The position numbers and the translations under genes are program-made. The notes under the pieces are model-generated. The model did not search any database and had not been told where the DNA came from. It saw only the letters and a list, made by a program, of their open reading frames with translations. Below, piece by piece: positions 26,770 through 35,872 of a DNA stretch of 64,000 nt (the stretch's first letter is position 1; every line of letters starts with the position of its first letter). Where the stretch lies: NCBI RefSeq assembly GCF_024171995.1, contig NZ_JAMTCT010000017.1, positions 1 to 64,000 of the forward strand. Reading direction: 5' to 3'. This DNA comes from Promicromonospora umidemergens. Its GTDB lineage: Bacteria; Actinomycetota; Actinomycetes; Actinomycetales; Cellulomonadaceae.

Positions 26770-27873
26770 ATGTCGCGAGTCGTGGCGGTCGAGTCGGTCC
26801 TGCCGGGGCACGGGTACGCCCAGGAGGTGATCACGGAGGTCGTGGGGCCGCTGGTGGCGCCGGACCCGGCACGTACCGCGCTGCTGCGCCGCCTGCACGC
26901 GGGTGCCGGCGTGCGCCGCCGCCACCTGGTGCTGCCACTCGAGGAGTACGCGGGCCTGCACTCGCTGGGAGCCACCAACGCCGTCTTCGTGCGCGAGAGC
27001 GCCGTGCTGGCCGAGGAGGCGTCCCGGCGGGCGCTGGCCGCGGCCGGGCTGGAGCCGGGCGATGTCGACCACGTGTTCGCCACCTCGGTGACGGGGGTGG
27101 CTGCGCCGTCGCTGGACGTGCTGCTCTCGGAGCGGATCGGCCTGCGGAGCGGGGTCCGGCGCACGCCGTCGTTCGGCCTCGGCTGCGCGGGGGGTGCCGG
27201 AGGGCTGGCCCGCGTGCACGACCATCTGCGGGGCCGGCCCGGCGACGTGGCGCTCCTGGTGTCCGTCGAGCTGTGCTCCCTGACGCTCCAGCACGGCGAC
27301 GACTCCACGGCCAACATGGTGGCCTCCGGCCTGTTCGGTGACGGTGCGGCGGCCGTCGTCGTCGTCGGTGCGACGCATCCGCTGGCGCAGCCGCGGTCGG
27401 CGGACCTGGCGGCCGGCCGGCAGCGGCGCACGGCCCGGGTGGTCGACACCCGCTCGGTGCTGTACCCCGGCACCACTGCCGCGCTCGGCTGGGAGGTGCG
27501 CGACACCGGGTTCGCGATAGTGCTCTCCGCCGGGCTGCCGGACCTGCTGCGTGCGCACCTGCGCGCCGACGTGAAGGACCTGCTCGCCGAGCACGACGTC
27601 ACCCTGTCGGAGGTGCCCACCTGGGTGGTGCACGCGGGCGGGCCCCGGGTGATCGACGCCGTGCGGGACGCCCTCGGGCTGTCCGAGGACGCCGTCGGGG
27701 AGAGCAGGGCGAGTCTCGCCGACGCCGGCAACCTCTCGTCGGCGTCGGTGCTCGACGTCCTGGCCAGGACGCTCGCGCGCTCCGCAGCCCCACCGGGTTC
27801 GCTCGCGGTGCTCATGGCCTTCGGCCCTGGTGTGTCGTGCGAGCTGGTCCTGCTGCAGCTGGAGGGCCGCTGA
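26770..27873 (+). CDS. Type III polyketide synthase (alkylresorcinol/pyrone type)
   Basis: A 367-residue chalcone-synthase-fold enzyme. The catalytic cysteine is in SFGLGCAGGAGG (about residue 140), the histidine in WVVHAGGPRVIDAV (about 285) and the asparagine in AGNLSSASVLDVL (about 320), giving the full Cys-His-Asn triad. Bacterial relatives extend a fatty acyl starter with malonyl-CoA to alkylresorcinols or alkylpyrones. The two following genes overlap it or each other, and both encode tailoring enzymes that fit a phenolic lipid. ATG 26770 was taken; AGGA lies nine bases upstream. Confidence 0.92.
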   Translation: MSRVVAVESVLPGHGYAQEVITEVVGPLVAPDPARTALLRRLHAGAGVRRRHLVLPLEEYAGLHSLGATNAVFVRESAVLAEEASRRALAAAGLEPGDVDHVFATSVTGVAAPSLDVLLSERIGLRSGVRRTPSFGLGCAGGAGGLARVHDHLRGRPGDVALLVSVELCSLTLQHGDDSTANMVASGLFGDGAAAVVVVGATHPLAQPRSADLAAGRQRRTARVVDTRSVLYPGTTAALGWEVRDTGFAIVLSAGLPDLLRAHLRADVKDLLAEHDVTLSEVPTWVVHAGGPRVIDAVRDALGLSEDAVGESRASLADAGNLSSASVLDVLARTLARSAAPPGSLAVLMAFGPGVSCELVLLQLEGR

Positions 27874-28400
27874 TGCTCTGGTTCTATGTCGCACTCGTGG
27901 GTGCCACGGCGGTCGAGCGCCTCGCCGAGCTCGTCGTGTCGGCCCGCAACGCCCGGTGGTCGTTCGCCCGTGGCGGTGTCGAGACCGGGCGGGGACACTT
28001 CCCGGCGATGGTCGCCCTGCACAGCGGGCTCCTCGTGGCGTGCGTCGCCGAGGCGGTGCTCGCCGATCGGCCGTTCCTGCCGTGGCTCGGCTGGCCGATG
28101 CTCGTCCTCGTGCTGGCGAGCCAGGCGCTGCGGTGGTGGTGCGTGGCCACGCTCGGGCACCGCTGGAACACCCGCATCATCGTGGTCCCCGGCCTGCCGC
28201 TCGTGTCGGCCGGCCCGTACCGGTGGATGCGGCACCCCAACTACGTGGCCGTGGTGCTCGAGGGCGTAGCGCTGCCGCTGGTGCACACCTCCTGGGTCAC
28301 GGCCCTTGCGTTCACAGCGCTGAACCTGGTGCTGCTCGCCCGCTTCCGCATCCCGGCGGAGGACCGGGCGCTCCAGCCGGCCGCACGCGGGACGCGGTGA
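27873..28400 (+). CDS. ICMT-family membrane methyltransferase
   Basis: A 175-residue membrane protein of the isoprenylcysteine carboxyl methyltransferase family. The SAM-binding C-terminal signature is GPYRWMRHPNYVAVVLEG, with a conserved catalytic Glu. Relatives next to type III PKS genes O-methylate alkylresorcinols (SrsB type). The ATG shares its A with the PKS stop (TGATG), so the two are translationally coupled. Confidence 0.87.
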   Translation: MLWFYVALVGATAVERLAELVVSARNARWSFARGGVETGRGHFPAMVALHSGLLVACVAEAVLADRPFLPWLGWPMLVLVLASQALRWWCVATLGHRWNTRIIVVPGLPLVSAGPYRWMRHPNYVAVVLEGVALPLVHTSWVTALAFTALNLVLLARFRIPAEDRALQPAARGTR

Positions 28401-29578
28401 GCAGCGTGGCTGACGGCGGAGGCTCGCGAGACGCGGACGTCGTGGTGGTGGGCGCCGGGCCGGTCGGGCTCGCGGCGGCGGTGCACGCACGGGCCGCCGG
28501 GCTCGAGGTGCTGGTCGTGGACCGGAGGACGGGCACGTTGGACAAGGCCTGCGGCGAGGGTCTGCTTCCCGGTGCGCTGCGGGCCGTGCAGGCGCTCGGC
28601 GCCGACCCGCCGGGCCATCCGCTGACCGGGATCAGCTATCGGGCACCTGGTCGGCACGCCGACCACCGGTTCGCCGCAGGGCCCGGCCGAGGGGTCCGTC
28701 GCACAGCGCTGCACGAGGCACTGGGGGAGCGCGCAGCCGCCGTCGGCGCGCAGCTCGTGCACGGCAGGGTCACGGCCCTGCGGCAGGACGCGGCGGGCGT
28801 CGAGGTCGACGTGGTGCCCGGATCGCGGACCGGCGAGATCGGCGAGATCAGTGAGGTGCGGGCTCCCGTCACGCTGCGCGCCGGCTGGGTGCTCGGGTGC
28901 GACGGCCTGCACTCCATGGTCCGGCGGCTCGCGGGTCTCGACGCCGGCACCGGCCAGCGCACCGGACAGCGCACCGGACAGCCCACCGGCCAGCGCACCG
29001 GACAGCGCGGCGGCCGGCCGGTGCGGAACCGGTACGGGCTGCGCAGGCACTTCGAGGTCGCACCCTGGAGCGACCTCGTCGAGGTGCACTGGTCGCCGCA
29101 CGCGGAGGCCTATGTGACACCGGTCGCCGCCGGCGTGGTCGGTGTCGCACTGCTCGGGTCTCGTACGGTGTCCGGCGTGGGCTTCGACGCGCTGCTGCGT
29201 ACGCAGTTCCCCGAGCTCAGCGCACGGCTCGCGACCGCGACGAGCGCCGGGCGGCTGCTCGGGGCCGGTCCGCTGCGCCGTCGGTCGCGGCGGCGCTCCG
29301 TGGGGCGCGTGCGGCTCGTCGGCGACGCGTCCGGCTACGTCGACGCGCTGACCGGTGAAGGCGTCCGCGTGGGCCTCGCCCAGGCGGACGCCGCGGTCCG
29401 CCACCTCGGTGACGCCGACGCGTACGAGCGGGCGTGGCGGACGGTGACCCGGGACTACCGCGCCCTCACCACGGGGCTGCTCGCCTGGGCCTCCAGCCCT
29501 GCCCGCAGGGCCATCGTGCCGGCGGCAGCGCGGGCGCCGTGGCTCTACGGCGCCGTGGTGGAGCGGCTGGCCCGCTGA
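28397..29578 (+). CDS. FAD-dependent aromatic hydroxylase (SrsC-like)
   Basis: A 393-residue group A flavoprotein monooxygenase: DVVVVGAGPVGLAAAVHARAA at the N terminus, WVLGCDGLHSMVRR in the middle (DG motif) and RVRLVGDASGYVDALTGEG for flavin binding near residue 310. In phenolic-lipid clusters such an enzyme hydroxylates the methylated ring to a hydroquinone that oxidises to a quinone. About residues 185-205 contain TGQRTGQRTGQPTGQR, a 12-base repeat expansion in what should be a surface loop. The GTG at 28397 overlaps the methyltransferase stop; GTG 28406 is possible. Confidence 0.87.
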   Translation: MSSVADGGGSRDADVVVVGAGPVGLAAAVHARAAGLEVLVVDRRTGTLDKACGEGLLPGALRAVQALGADPPGHPLTGISYRAPGRHADHRFAAGPGRGVRRTALHEALGERAAAVGAQLVHGRVTALRQDAAGVEVDVVPGSRTGEIGEISEVRAPVTLRAGWVLGCDGLHSMVRRLAGLDAGTGQRTGQRTGQPTGQRTGQRGGRPVRNRYGLRRHFEVAPWSDLVEVHWSPHAEAYVTPVAAGVVGVALLGSRTVSGVGFDALLRTQFPELSARLATATSAGRLLGAGPLRRRSRRRSVGRVRLVGDASGYVDALTGEGVRVGLAQADAAVRHLGDADAYERAWRTVTRDYRALTTGLLAWASSPARRAIVPAAARAPWLYGAVVERLAR

Positions 29579-29668
29579 TCCCCGACGGACCGCTCCAGCC
29601 TGCATGCCTGGCGGACGCCGTTCATGCCCGAAGATAGCCAGGCTGGCTCAATCGACGGAGGAGGACGG

Positions 29669-30205
29669 ATGACGACGGAAAGAGTCGTCCTGCTGGACGA
29701 GGACCGCACACCGATCGGCTCGGAGCTCAAGCACCTCGTGCACTCCGAGAGCACGCCGCTGCACCTGGCGTTCTCGTGCCACGTGCTGAACGCCGCAGGG
29801 CAGGTGCTGGTCACACGGCGTGCCCTGAGCAAGCGCACCTGGCCAGGCGTCTGGACCAACTCCTTCTGCGGCCATCCGCAGCCGGGAGAGCCGATCGAGG
29901 ACGCCGTCGTCCGCCGCGGCCAGGACGAGCTGGGCCTGTCCGTGCGCGGCGTCCGCGTCGCGCTGGCCGAGTTCCGGTATCGCGCCACCGACGCCACGGG
30001 AATCGTGGAGAACGAGGTGTGCCCCGTCTACCTGGCGGTCACCGACGAGGAGCCACGGCCGAACCCGGACGAGGTCATGGAGGCCCGGTGGACCGATCCG
30101 GGTCCGCTGGGCGACGCGCTCCGCGCGGCACCCTGGGCGTTCTCCCCGTGGTTCGTGAGCCAGGCACCGGAGCTGGCGCTCTACACGGCCTCCGGCACTC
30201 CGTAG
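29669..30205 (+). CDS. idi: Isopentenyl-diphosphate delta-isomerase type I
   Basis: Idi interconverts IPP and DMAPP. This 178-residue Nudix-fold enzyme has the active cysteine in TNSFCGHPQPGE and the active glutamate in ENEVCPVYLA, plus RRALSKRTWPGVW and the C-terminal WAFSPWF. The ATG at 29669 has GGAGGAGG upstream. It lies 90 bases after the hydroxylase in the same direction and could supply prenyl units for the UbiA enzyme, although idi is also found alone. Confidence 0.93.
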   Translation: MTTERVVLLDEDRTPIGSELKHLVHSESTPLHLAFSCHVLNAAGQVLVTRRALSKRTWPGVWTNSFCGHPQPGEPIEDAVVRRGQDELGLSVRGVRVALAEFRYRATDATGIVENEVCPVYLAVTDEEPRPNPDEVMEARWTDPGPLGDALRAAPWAFSPWFVSQAPELALYTASGTP

Positions 30206-30208
30206 GTG

Positions 30209-30253
30209 GATCAGCAGGTGGGCCAGCAGGTGGGGCCAGCAGGTGGGATCAGT
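30209..30253. repeat. Imperfect tandem repeat CAGCAGGTGGG
   Basis: Four degenerate copies of an 11-14 base unit around CAGCAGGTGGG fill the space right after the idi stop. No function is evident. Confidence 0.7.
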
Positions 30254-30266
30254 AGATGAGAGCAGT

Positions 30267-30278
30267 CGAAAAGTTTCG
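30267..30278. promoter_or_regulatory. LacI-type operator candidate 1
   Basis: CGAAAAGTTTCG is symmetric apart from its two central bases and lies 30 bases before the -35 box of the lacI-type gene. It resembles the sites at 31475 and 32491. Confidence 0.45.
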
Positions 30279-30307
30279 GTCCCGCTCAGGCCCGTCCTCG
30301 CCGGCCC

Positions 30308-30336
30308 TTGTGATTTTCGGGGATTCGCGATAGAAA
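30308..30336 (+). promoter_or_regulatory. Promoter of the LacI-family regulator
   Basis: TTGTGA at 30308-30313 and TAGAAA at 30331-30336 are separated by 17 bases, a good vegetative promoter spacing, and lead to a short leader before the GAGGAGG ribosome site at about 30348-30354. Confidence 0.5.
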
Positions 30337-30359
30337 ACTGTCGGAACGAGGAGGCAGCC

Positions 30360-31415
30360 TTGACGAAGAAGACCGGGACGGTGCGCCCCAAGCTCTCCGC
30401 CGTGGCCGCCCAGGCGGGCGTGTCGACGGCCACCGCGTCCAAGGTCGTCAACGGCCGGCCGGACGTCGCCGAGGGGACGCGCGAACGGGTCGAGACCGCG
30501 ATCACCGAGCTCGGCTACCGGGGGCCGTCGCGTGCCGGCGCAGCGCGCACGGTCGAGCTCATGGTCGACATCCTCGACACCGCCTATGCGACGCAGATCC
30601 TGCGTGGTGTCGTGCTCGCGGCGGAGGAGCTGGGCATCGATGTGGTCGTCGGGCGGGTGCGGCGCAGGTCCGCGCGCGGGGTGATGGAGTCGAGCGCGGC
30701 CTGGGCGCAGCGCCTCGCCGCCGCCGAGCACGTCGGGGCCATCGTGCTGACCTCAGGCCTGGGTCCGGACGTCTACGGGAGCCTGGCGCGTGCGCGCATC
30801 CCGCTCGTGGTGATCGACCCGCTGGACGTCGCTCAGACGGGCGTGGTGTCCGTCGGTTCGACGAACTGGCTCGGTGGACGGAGCGCCGCCGAGCATCTGG
30901 TCGGGCTCGGGCACCAGCACATCGGAGTCATCGCAGGCCCCGCGGAGTCCATCAGCGCGATGGCCCGTCTGGACGGGTTCCTCAGCTACTGCCGGCAGAA
31001 GGGCGTGGAGGTCGAGCCGGACCTCGTCCGCCCGATCCGCTTCGACCACGACCAGGCGGTGCAGGTCGCGGAGGACTGGTTCCGCAGGCCCGGTCCGCCG
31101 ACGGCGATCTTCGCGGGCAGCGACGCACAGGCGATGGGGGTGCTCGAGGCGGCTCGCCGGACGGGTCTGCTGGTGCCGGAAGACGTCAGCCTCGTGGCGT
31201 ACGACGACACGCCGATCGCGTCCTGGGCGAACCCGCCGCTGACCGCCGTCCGCCAGCCCTTGGAGGAGATCGGCCGGCGGGCGCTGCTGACGGTCCGGCA
31301 GCTGCACGTCGGAAACCCTGTCGACTCCCACCACATCGAGATCGCCACCACGCTCGTCGTCCGGGACTCCACGGCGCCGCCCCGGACCGGCCTGGTGAGA
31401 AGGACCCGGTCCTAG
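30360..31415 (+). CDS. LacI-family transcriptional regulator
   Basis: The 351-residue protein has the LacI helix-turn-helix and hinge at residues 8-60 (LSAVAAQAGVSTATASKVVNG) and a periplasmic-binding-protein-like effector domain (GAIVLTS, HLVGLGHQHIGVIAGP, PTAIFAGSDAQAMGVLEAAR, PEDVSLVAYDD, PPLTAVRQP). I chose the TTG at 30360 because GAGGAGG stands five bases upstream and it begins just before the HTH; the longer frame would cross the predicted promoter. It heads a same-direction sugar operon, and similar operator-like palindromes occur before it, before the isomerase and before the kinase. Confidence 0.9.
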   Translation: MTKKTGTVRPKLSAVAAQAGVSTATASKVVNGRPDVAEGTRERVETAITELGYRGPSRAGAARTVELMVDILDTAYATQILRGVVLAAEELGIDVVVGRVRRRSARGVMESSAAWAQRLAAAEHVGAIVLTSGLGPDVYGSLARARIPLVVIDPLDVAQTGVVSVGSTNWLGGRSAAEHLVGLGHQHIGVIAGPAESISAMARLDGFLSYCRQKGVEVEPDLVRPIRFDHDQAVQVAEDWFRRPGPPTAIFAGSDAQAMGVLEAARRTGLLVPEDVSLVAYDDTPIASWANPPLTAVRQPLEEIGRRALLTVRQLHVGNPVDSHHIEIATTLVVRDSTAPPRTGLVRRTRS

Positions 31416-31474
31416 GCTCCCGCCGGGCCGGCGGTCAGGGGGAGGAAGCGGCGACGCGACCCCTGCTCGGCGGC

Positions 31475-31486
31475 AGAAAACGTTCT
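31475..31486. promoter_or_regulatory. LacI-type operator candidate 2
   Basis: AGAAAACGTTCT has the centred AACGTT typical of LacI-family sites. It is in the 131-base gap before the TIM-barrel gene, 60 bases from the start codon. Confidence 0.5.
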
Positions 31487-31546
31487 ACACGAACCACCGA
31501 ACGACAACCGAGATGCCACCCGGCATCCCAGATCGACGGAGATCAC

Positions 31547-32476
31547 ATGCGCACAGCCGACAGCTGGCCCATCGCGGCCAACATGCTTTCCTTCGGGTCG
31601 ACGACCGCGGACGGCACCCCCAACGTCGACGCGCCGGCCGAGTCCTGGCGTTCCCAGCTGCAGCAGGTCGCCGACCTGGGCTTCACCGAGGTGGACCCGA
31701 CCGATGCGTGGCTGTCGATCGGAGAGCTGAGCGATGCCCGTTTCGGCGAGCTGTGCACGGTACTGAAGGAGGCGGGGCTGTCCGTCCCGTCGGTGTCGAC
31801 CACGCGCAGGAGCGTGATCGACGCGCGGTACGGGGACGACTACCTGCGGTTCGGCCACACGATCATCGATCGTGCGCCGGAGCTCGGTGCGGAGGTCGTC
31901 AACTTCGGTTTCATGCAGGCGCTCACGCCCGCCCAGCAGCGGGCGTTGTGGTTCTGGCTGGCCGACGGGCACCACGACGATCTCTCCGACACCGCGACGT
32001 CCGAGGTGGCGGTCCGTCGCATCCGTGAGCTCGCCGACCACGCCGGGGAGCTCGGTGTGCAGGTCAGCCTGGAGATGTACGAGGACACGTACATCGGGAC
32101 GCCCGACCTCGCGGTCCGGTTCCTGCAGGACGTCGACCGGGAGAACGTCGGTCTCAACCCCGACCTGGGCAACCTGGTGCGGCTGCACCGGCCGATCGAG
32201 GACATCCCGACGATGTTCGAGAAGGTCCTGCCGCTGACGAACTTCTGGCACATCAAGAACTACACGCGGGACGAGGACCCGGCGACGGGCTCGTACGCCA
32301 CCCACCCGACCCCGCTCGTCCAGGGCGTCGTGAACTACCGCTCCGTGATCCGCCGGGCGTTGGAGCTCGGGTTCGAGGGGGTCTTCGTGTGCGAGCACTA
32401 CGGCTCCGACAGCCTGGGCGTCGCCGCCATCAACCGCGACTACATCCGGGGCGTGCTCCGCGGCGCCGGTCGCTGA
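31547..32476 (+). CDS. Sugar phosphate isomerase/epimerase (xylose-isomerase-like TIM barrel)
   Basis: A 309-residue AP-endonuclease-2/xylose-isomerase-like barrel (PF01261 type). Metal and substrate residues of this fold are expected in SLEMYEDTY, LNPDLGNLVRLH, WHIKNYTRD and VCEHYGSD. Next to a DhaK-type kinase and RpiB it resembles the LerI component of tetritol catabolism, which converts L-erythrulose 1-phosphate to D-erythrulose 4-phosphate. That assignment depends on neighbours; the barrel alone could also be a generic epimerase. The start ATG 31547 has GGAG at 31540. Confidence 0.8.
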   Translation: MRTADSWPIAANMLSFGSTTADGTPNVDAPAESWRSQLQQVADLGFTEVDPTDAWLSIGELSDARFGELCTVLKEAGLSVPSVSTTRRSVIDARYGDDYLRFGHTIIDRAPELGAEVVNFGFMQALTPAQQRALWFWLADGHHDDLSDTATSEVAVRRIRELADHAGELGVQVSLEMYEDTYIGTPDLAVRFLQDVDRENVGLNPDLGNLVRLHRPIEDIPTMFEKVLPLTNFWHIKNYTRDEDPATGSYATHPTPLVQGVVNYRSVIRRALELGFEGVFVCEHYGSDSLGVAAINRDYIRGVLRGAGR

Positions 32477-32490
32477 ATCGCTGAGTCGCT

Positions 32491-32502
32491 GAATCGTTTT
32501 CG
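32491..32502. promoter_or_regulatory. LacI-type operator candidate 3
   Basis: GAATCGTTTTCG (reverse CGAAAACGATTC) shares GAAAACG with candidate 2. It is between the isomerase and kinase genes, beside a short TCGCTGA repeat (32470-32494) that includes the isomerase stop. Confidence 0.35.
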
Positions 32503-32529
32503 GTCCACACAAGCAAAGGTGCAGGTGAG

Positions 32530-34272
32530 ATGACCTACGTTCACAACCGTCCGGAAGACTTCGTGGCCGAGGCCCTGCGTGGTCTCGTCAAGGCCCACCC
32601 AGGCAGGCTCCGCTCGGTCCCCGGCGGCATCGCCCGTGCGGAGGGCACCCGGCCCGGCAAGGTCGCCGTCGTCGTCGGCGGTGGTTCCGGGCACTACCCG
32701 GCCTTCGCGGGGCTGGTCGGCGACGGCCTCGCCGACGCGGCCGTCTGCGGCGACATCTTCACGTCCCCGTCCACGCGCCAGGTCATCGACGTCTGCCGAG
32801 CGGCGGACGCCGGCGCCGGCGTGTTCGTGACCTTCGGCAACTACGCGGGCGACGTGCTCAACTTCGGCGCGGCGGTGAGCCGGCTCCGGGCGCAGGGGAC
32901 CGACGTCACCATCCTCCTGGTGACCGACGACGTCGCGTCCGCGCCCGCCGAGCGAGCGGGGGAGCGGCGCGGCGTCGCCGGCGACCTGGTGGTGTTCAAG
33001 CTCGCCGGCGCGGCGGCCGAGGAGGGCGCCGACCTGGCCGAGGTGAACCGGACCGCCACCCGGGCCAACGAGCGCACGCAGTCGTTCGGCGTCGCGTTCG
33101 GCGGGTGCACGCTGCCGGGCCACGACCACCCGCTGTTCAGCCTCCGGCCCGGCGAGGTCGGGTGGGGGCTCGGCATCCACGGCGAGCCCGGCATCGGCGA
33201 GGAGCCGCTGCCGACGGCCGCCGCGCTGGCCGCGGAGCTGGTCGACCGCGTGCTCGCCGAGCGCCCGGCCGACGCCGACGGCCGTGCCGCCGTGCTGCTC
33301 AACGGCCTCGGCAACGTCAAGTACGAGGAGCTCTTCGTCCTCTGGGACAGCGTGCACGACCTCCTGCTCGAACGCGGGGTGCGGCTCGTGGCCCCCCTTG
33401 TCGGCGAGTACGTGACGAGCCTCGACATGGCCGGCTGCTCGCTGACCGTCACGTGGCTCGACGACGAGCTGGAACGGTTGTGGCTCGCGCCCGCCGACAC
33501 ACCCGGCTTCCGGCACGGTGGCTGGCGGCCCGCGCCGGAGTCCGTGCCTGCCGAGATCGCGTCCGACGCGGAGACCGAGCTCGCGCCGGCCGCAACGGCG
33601 GAGGGCGCAGCCGCCGCCAAGACCGTGACCCGCCTCCTGCGCCGCGCCCAGGTCGTGCTGCACGACGCCGAGCAGATGCTCGGCGACCTCGACGCGGTAG
33701 CGGCCGACGGCGACCACGGCCGGGGCATGCGCCGCGGGATCGACGCGGCGGTCGACGCCGCCGACGCCGCGGTGGAAGCCGGAGGCGACGCGCCGTCCGT
33801 GCTGCGCCGCGCGGCCGACGCCTGGGCCGACCGGGCCGGCGGGACGTCGGGGGCGTTGTGGGGCGTGGGCCTGCTGGCGCTGGCCGACGCGCTCCCTGCG
33901 GACGCCCCGGTCACGCTCGACCACCTCGTGGCGGGCATCACCGCGGCACGCGACCAGATCCAGGCGGTCGGCGGCGCGCGGGTCGGCGACAAGACGCTCG
34001 TCGACGCGCTGCACCCGGCGGTCGAGGCGCTCGCCGCATCCGCCGCCCGGGGCGCCGCACCCGCAGAGGCGTGGCAGAACACCGTGCTCGCGGCCCACGC
34101 GGGTGCGGCGTCGACCGAGAACATCGCGGCGCGCCGTGGTCGCGCACGCGTGCTCGGTGACAAGAGCCTGGGGGTCCCGGACCCCGGGGCCACCTCGCTC
34201 GTCCTGCTCCTGGGCGAGGCGGGTGCCGAGCTCGGCATCCCCGCGCCCGTCGACCCGAAGGTGGAATCGTGA
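32530..34272 (+). CDS. DhaK-DhaL fused ketose kinase (dihydroxyacetone/erythrulose kinase)
   Basis: A 580-residue ATP-dependent kinase. The DhaK domain (about 1-330) has [32 protein letters not shown] and [11 protein letters not shown], whose histidine binds the ketose covalently. A Pro/Ala/Glu-rich linker follows, then a DhaL domain (about 365-575) with [14 protein letters not shown] (magnesium-binding aspartates), GGTSGALWG and [12 protein letters not shown]. This arrangement is common to bacterial dihydroxyacetone kinases and to the L- and D-erythrulose kinases (LerK/DerK). With a LerI-like and an RpiB-like gene beside it, erythrulose is the better guess. The start is close behind AAAGGTGCAGGTGAG. 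Confidence 0.88.
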   Translation: MTYVHNRPEDFVAEALRGLVKAHPGRLRSVPGGIARAEGTRPGKVAVVVGGGSGHYPAFAGLVGDGLADAAVCGDIFTSPSTRQVIDVCRAADAGAGVFVTFGNYAGDVLNFGAAVSRLRAQGTDVTILLVTDDVASAPAERAGERRGVAGDLVVFKLAGAAAEEGADLAEVNRTATRANERTQSFGVAFGGCTLPGHDHPLFSLRPGEVGWGLGIHGEPGIGEEPLPTAAALAAELVDRVLAERPADADGRAAVLLNGLGNVKYEELFVLWDSVHDLLLERGVRLVAPLVGEYVTSLDMAGCSLTVTWLDDELERLWLAPADTPGFRHGGWRPAPESVPAEIASDAETELAPAATAEGAAAAKTVTRLLRRAQVVLHDAEQMLGDLDAVAADGDHGRGMRRGIDAAVDAADAAVEAGGDAPSVLRRAADAWADRAGGTSGALWGVGLLALADALPADAPVTLDHLVAGITAARDQIQAVGGARVGDKTLVDALHPAVEALAASAARGAAPAEAWQNTVLAAHAGAASTENIAARRGRARVLGDKSLGVPDPGATSLVLLLGEAGAELGIPAPVDPKVES

Positions 34273-34775
34273 TGACGGACGGTCTACGGCTCGTGATCGG
34301 CTCGGACGACGCCGGGTACGAGTACAAGGAGGCTCTGAAGAGAGACCTGGAGGCGGACGAGCGGGTCGCCTCGGTCGTCGACGTCGGTGTGGCGAGCGAC
34401 GAGCACACCGCGTATCCCCATGTCGGGGCCTCGGCGGCGCGTCTGGTCGCGGCAGGGGACGCGGACCGCGCCCTGCTCGTCTGCGGCACCGGGCTTGGCG
34501 TGGCGATCGCCGCGAACAAGGTGCCGGGCATCCGGGCCGTGACCGCGCACGACTCGTTCTCGGTCGAGCGCTCGGTGCTGTCCAACGACGCCCAGGTGCT
34601 CTGCTTCGGTCAGCGCGTCGTCGGCCTCGAGCTGGCCCGCAGGCTGGCCCGCGAGTGGCTCGGCTACACGTTCGACCCTGGCTCGGCGTCCGCGCCGAAG
34701 GTCGCCGCGATCGGGGAGATCGAGGCCGGCGCCGCGGGCGGCGGCCCGGCGCAGGCAGCGGCGTCCTGCGGCTGA
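34272..34775 (+). CDS. RpiB/LacAB-family sugar phosphate isomerase (DerI-like)
   Basis: A 167-residue RpiB-fold isomerase. It has [15 protein letters not shown] (phosphate and substrate binding), [20 protein letters not shown] with the active cysteine and [22 protein letters not shown]. RpiB proteins next to erythrulose kinases act on D-erythrulose 4-phosphate and make D-erythrose 4-phosphate; ribose 5-phosphate isomerase is the alternative. The ATG overlaps the kinase stop (TGATG), and AAGGTGG lies seven bases before it; a GTG one codon earlier is possible. Confidence 0.87.
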   Translation: MTDGLRLVIGSDDAGYEYKEALKRDLEADERVASVVDVGVASDEHTAYPHVGASAARLVAAGDADRALLVCGTGLGVAIAANKVPGIRAVTAHDSFSVERSVLSNDAQVLCFGQRVVGLELARRLAREWLGYTFDPGSASAPKVAAIGEIEAGAAGGGPAQAAASCG

Positions 34776-34818
34776 TCCTTCCGCCCACTCATCAAGCACA
34801 CCTGTCAGAGAGGACATC

Positions 34819-35778
34819 ATGGTCACGACCATCAGCTCCGTCGCCGTCGTGGGGACCGGATACATGGGCGGCGGCATCGCGCAGTCGTTCGCGCTCGCCG
34901 GCCTGCCGGTGACGATCGCCGACGTCTCCACCGAGGCGACGGAGGCCGCCTACGCGCGGCTGCTCGCCGAAGCGCGGCAGTTCGAGGACGACGGGCTCTA
35001 CGACGCCGGTGCCACCGAGACGATCCGGGCCAACCTGCGGACCGCCGGATCGATCGAGGAGGCCGTGGCGGACGTCGACTTCGTCGAGGAGGCGGTGTTC
35101 GAGTCGATCGAGGTCAAGCACGACGTCCTCGGCCGGATCTCGGCAGCGGCGCGCGCGGACTCGATCATCGGGAGCAACACCTCCACGATCCCCGCGCGCG
35201 TGCTGGTCACGGCGGTGACCAACCCTGAGCGGTTCCTCACCGTGCACTTTTCCAACCCGGCCCCGTTCATCCCGGGGGTCGAGCTCGTCCTGAGCGAGCG
35301 GACCGACCCGGAGGTCGTGCCGGTGGTGCGGGAGCTGCTGGCCCGGGCCGGCCGGCAGGGCGCGCTCGTCGCCGACGTACCGGGGTTCGTCCTCAACCGC
35401 CTCCAGTACGTGCTCCTGAAGGAGGCGATGTCGATCGCGGAGGAGGGCATCGCGTCACCGGAGGACATCGACACCGTCGTGCGCACGACGTTCGGTTTCC
35501 GGCTGGGCTTCTTCGGTCCGTTCGCGATCGCGGACCAGGCGGGGCTCGACGTGTACGCCGGCGGGTTCCGGACGTTCGAGGAGAACTTCGGTGAGCGCCT
35601 CGCGACGCCGAACCTCATCAAGGAGGCCGTGGACGGCGACCGCAAGGGCGTGAAGAACGGCAGGGGCCTCACCCGGGACTACACGCCGGAGCAGGTCAAG
35701 GCGCTGGTGGACTACCGCAACAAGGCCTACAGCGAGATGGGGAGGCTGCTGCGAGCCATGGGGCCGGCCCCGGAGTAG
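34819..35778 (+). CDS. 3-hydroxyacyl-CoA-dehydrogenase-family oxidoreductase
   Basis: A 319-residue protein with an N-terminal Rossmann domain (VAVVGTGYMGGGIAQSFALAG), SNTSTIPA and the catalytic HFSNPAPFIPGVELV, and a C-terminal 3HCDH domain (VPGFVLNRLQYVLLKEA). No other acyl-CoA enzyme is in the operon, so it more likely oxidises a sugar acid, polyol or hydroxy acid, as L-gulonate 3-dehydrogenase and L-carnitine dehydrogenase of the same superfamily do. It lies 43 bases after the isomerase with GAGAGGACATC as ribosome site and ends at a perfect hairpin. The substrate is unknown. Confidence 0.83.
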   Translation: MVTTISSVAVVGTGYMGGGIAQSFALAGLPVTIADVSTEATEAAYARLLAEARQFEDDGLYDAGATETIRANLRTAGSIEEAVADVDFVEEAVFESIEVKHDVLGRISAAARADSIIGSNTSTIPARVLVTAVTNPERFLTVHFSNPAPFIPGVELVLSERTDPEVVPVVRELLARAGRQGALVADVPGFVLNRLQYVLLKEAMSIAEEGIASPEDIDTVVRTTFGFRLGFFGPFAIADQAGLDVYAGGFRTFEENFGERLATPNLIKEAVDGDRKGVKNGRGLTRDYTPEQVKALVDYRNKAYSEMGRLLRAMGPAPE

Positions 35779-35793
35779 GCGTCCCCCGACGCG

Positions 35794-35831
35794 CCGGACG
35801 CTCAGGTCAGCCGGGTGACCTGAGCGTCCGG
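35794..35831. terminator. Perfect 16-bp inverted repeat after the sugar operon
   Basis: Arms 35794-35809 and 35816-35831 pair perfectly around the six-base loop GCCGGG, 16 bases after the dehydrogenase stop and 41 bases before the next start. It should end the LacI-controlled operon. Confidence 0.82.
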
Positions 35832-35872
35832 AGACCAGGCGCCGTGGTCCGCGGCGACCTACCGTTGACGGC

